Source: CAZMGG01 sp964565715 (GTDB taxonomy: Bacteria > Planctomycetota > UBA1135 > UBA2386). From it: a stretch of 5,218 nucleotides of DNA. Each line of letters opens with the position of its first letter. Position 1 is the first letter of the stretch. The position numbers and the translations under genes were made by a program. Below the pieces are notes generated by a model. It saw only the letters and a program-made list of their open reading frames with translations. It had not been told where the DNA came from and did no database searches. The stretch covers positions 1 through 5,218 of the forward strand of contig CAZMGG010000221.1 in NCBI GenBank assembly GCA_964565715.1. The letters run 5' to 3'. This document shows positions 4,656 to 5,218 of the stretch, in pieces.

Positions 4656-5218
4656 ATGGGCAAGAGACTCTACGTCGGCAACCTCTCCTTCAACACCGAT
4701 GAGGCCACCCTGCGCACCGCGTTCGAGGCGGATGGCCGCAAGGTGGCGAACGTCCACATCGTGCTCGATCGCGACACCGGCCGCCCGCGCGGCTTTGCGT
4801 TCATCGAGATGGGCACCGATGCGGAGGCGGCGGCGGCCCTGCAGGCGCTGAACGGCGCCACGCTGGACGGTCGCACGCTGCGGATCAGCGAGGCCGAGGA
4901 TCGTCGACCGGCCGGCGGCGGGCCCGGTGGCCCGCGCGGCCCGCGGCCCGGTGGGCCTGGTGGTCCGCGGGGCAGCGGCCCCTCGGGTCCGCGTCCGAGC
5001 GGGCCCGGCGGCTACGGCGGCCCCCGCGGTGGCGGCGCCGGTGGACCCGGCGCCGGGCGGAGCGATGCTCCTGGCGGTGGCGGTGGCCGCGGCGACGCCG
5101 GTGGTGGCGGCTTCGGCGGTGGTGGCGGCGGCGGCCGCAGCTTCGGTGGCGGCGGCGGCGGCGGCGGTGGTGGTGGCCGGGCGCGCGAGGAGGAGCGCAA
5201 GCGGGCCGAGAAGAAGCC
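4656..5218 (+). CDS. RRM-type RNA-binding protein with glycine-rich C-terminal tail (3' end outside window)
   Basis: The first 187 residues of a single-RRM protein are present and the frame is open at the right edge. The RRM covers about 3-80, with RNP2 LYVGNL at 5-10 and RNP1 RGFAFIEM at 45-52. The aromatic RNA-stacking positions are kept (Tyr6, Phe47, Phe49). From about 87 to 174 the sequence is low-complexity: first Gly/Pro/Arg repeats such as GGPRG and GPRPGGP, then Gly-rich blocks with Arg, Phe and Tyr. It resembles RGG-type or plant/cyanobacterial glycine-rich RNA-binding proteins. A charged Glu/Arg/Lys segment (175-187, REEERKRAEKK) follows and continues off the window. Bacterial RRM proteins of this type bind single-stranded RNA, and some are cold-induced; a role in RNA chaperoning or mRNA handling is likely. 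The start is supported by the Shine-Dalgarno at 4640-4645 and by a leader that may control translation. The tail composition may promote condensate formation, which is inference. Confidence 0.93.
   Translation, partial: MGKRLYVGNLSFNTDEATLRTAFEADGRKVANVHIVLDRDTGRPRGFAFIEMGTDAEAAAALQALNGATLDGRTLRISEAEDRRPAGGGPGGPRGPRPGGPGGPRGSGPSGPRPSGPGGYGGPRGGGAGGPGAGRSDAPGGGGGRGDAGGGGFGGGGGGGRSFGGGGGGGGGGGRAREEERKRAEKK
5145..5177 (+). repeat. GGC/GGT triplet run encoding 11 glycines
   Basis: Eleven consecutive glycine codons (GGT, six GGC, three GGT, GGC) encode residues 164-174 of the RRM protein. Uninterrupted GGC triplets are prone to replication slippage, which would change tail length in frame. They also create long spurious poly-proline reading frames on the other strand. 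Confidence 0.8.

Noticed and set aside
5012..5200. Poly-proline reading frame on the minus strand
   Set aside because: It is the complement of the glycine codons of the RRM protein tail.
1..5218. CRISPR arrays, tRNA or rRNA genes, insertion sequences and prophage genes
   Set aside because: No regularly spaced repeats, cloverleaf-like segments, transposase motifs or phage proteins were seen by eye on either strand.

Overview
This window is very GC-rich (roughly 70% or more by eye) and gene-dense. It looks like chromosomal DNA of a high-GC Gram-negative bacterium: the methionine sulfoxide reductase has a lipoprotein signal, two genes encode multi-spanning TPR membrane proteins, and one gene encodes a bacterial single-RRM glycine-rich RNA-binding protein. 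A lysobacter/xanthomonad-type gammaproteobacterium or a myxobacterium-like lineage would fit. The sequence alone does not settle this.

Layout, left to right: (1) the C-terminal half of a classical AAA+ ATPase (+, 2-589, start outside the window). (2) A TPR-plus-membrane protein (+, 604-1941), directly downstream, with its Shine-Dalgarno overlapping the ATPase stop. (3) A flavin-reductase-like FMN-binding protein (-, 1938-2495), convergent with gene 2, the two stop codons sharing a CTAG. (4) A second TPR-plus-membrane protein (+, 2520-3782), a clear paralogue of gene 2, divergent from the flavin reductase across only 24 bp. (5) A lipoprotein MsrA (-, 3793-4425), convergent with gene 4. (6) A 230-bp divergent intergenic region leading to (7) an RRM protein with a glycine-rich tail (+, from 4656, running off the right edge).

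Genes 1, 2 and 4 probably form one functional group: a cytosolic AAA+ machine with two related membrane-anchored TPR proteins that could act as adaptors or receptors. This is inferred from gene order and architecture, and the substrate is unknown. The flavin reductase and MsrA are redox enzymes on the opposite strand, interleaved with the TPR genes.

The most notable non-coding signals are a 16-pair potential stem (11 consecutive Watson-Crick pairs at its core) in the RRM leader that buries the Shine-Dalgarno, and a 7-7-7 inverted repeat over the start codon of the second TPR gene. I saw no tRNA, rRNA, CRISPR array, insertion sequence or phage gene. Every stretch above 300 bases is covered by a gene.
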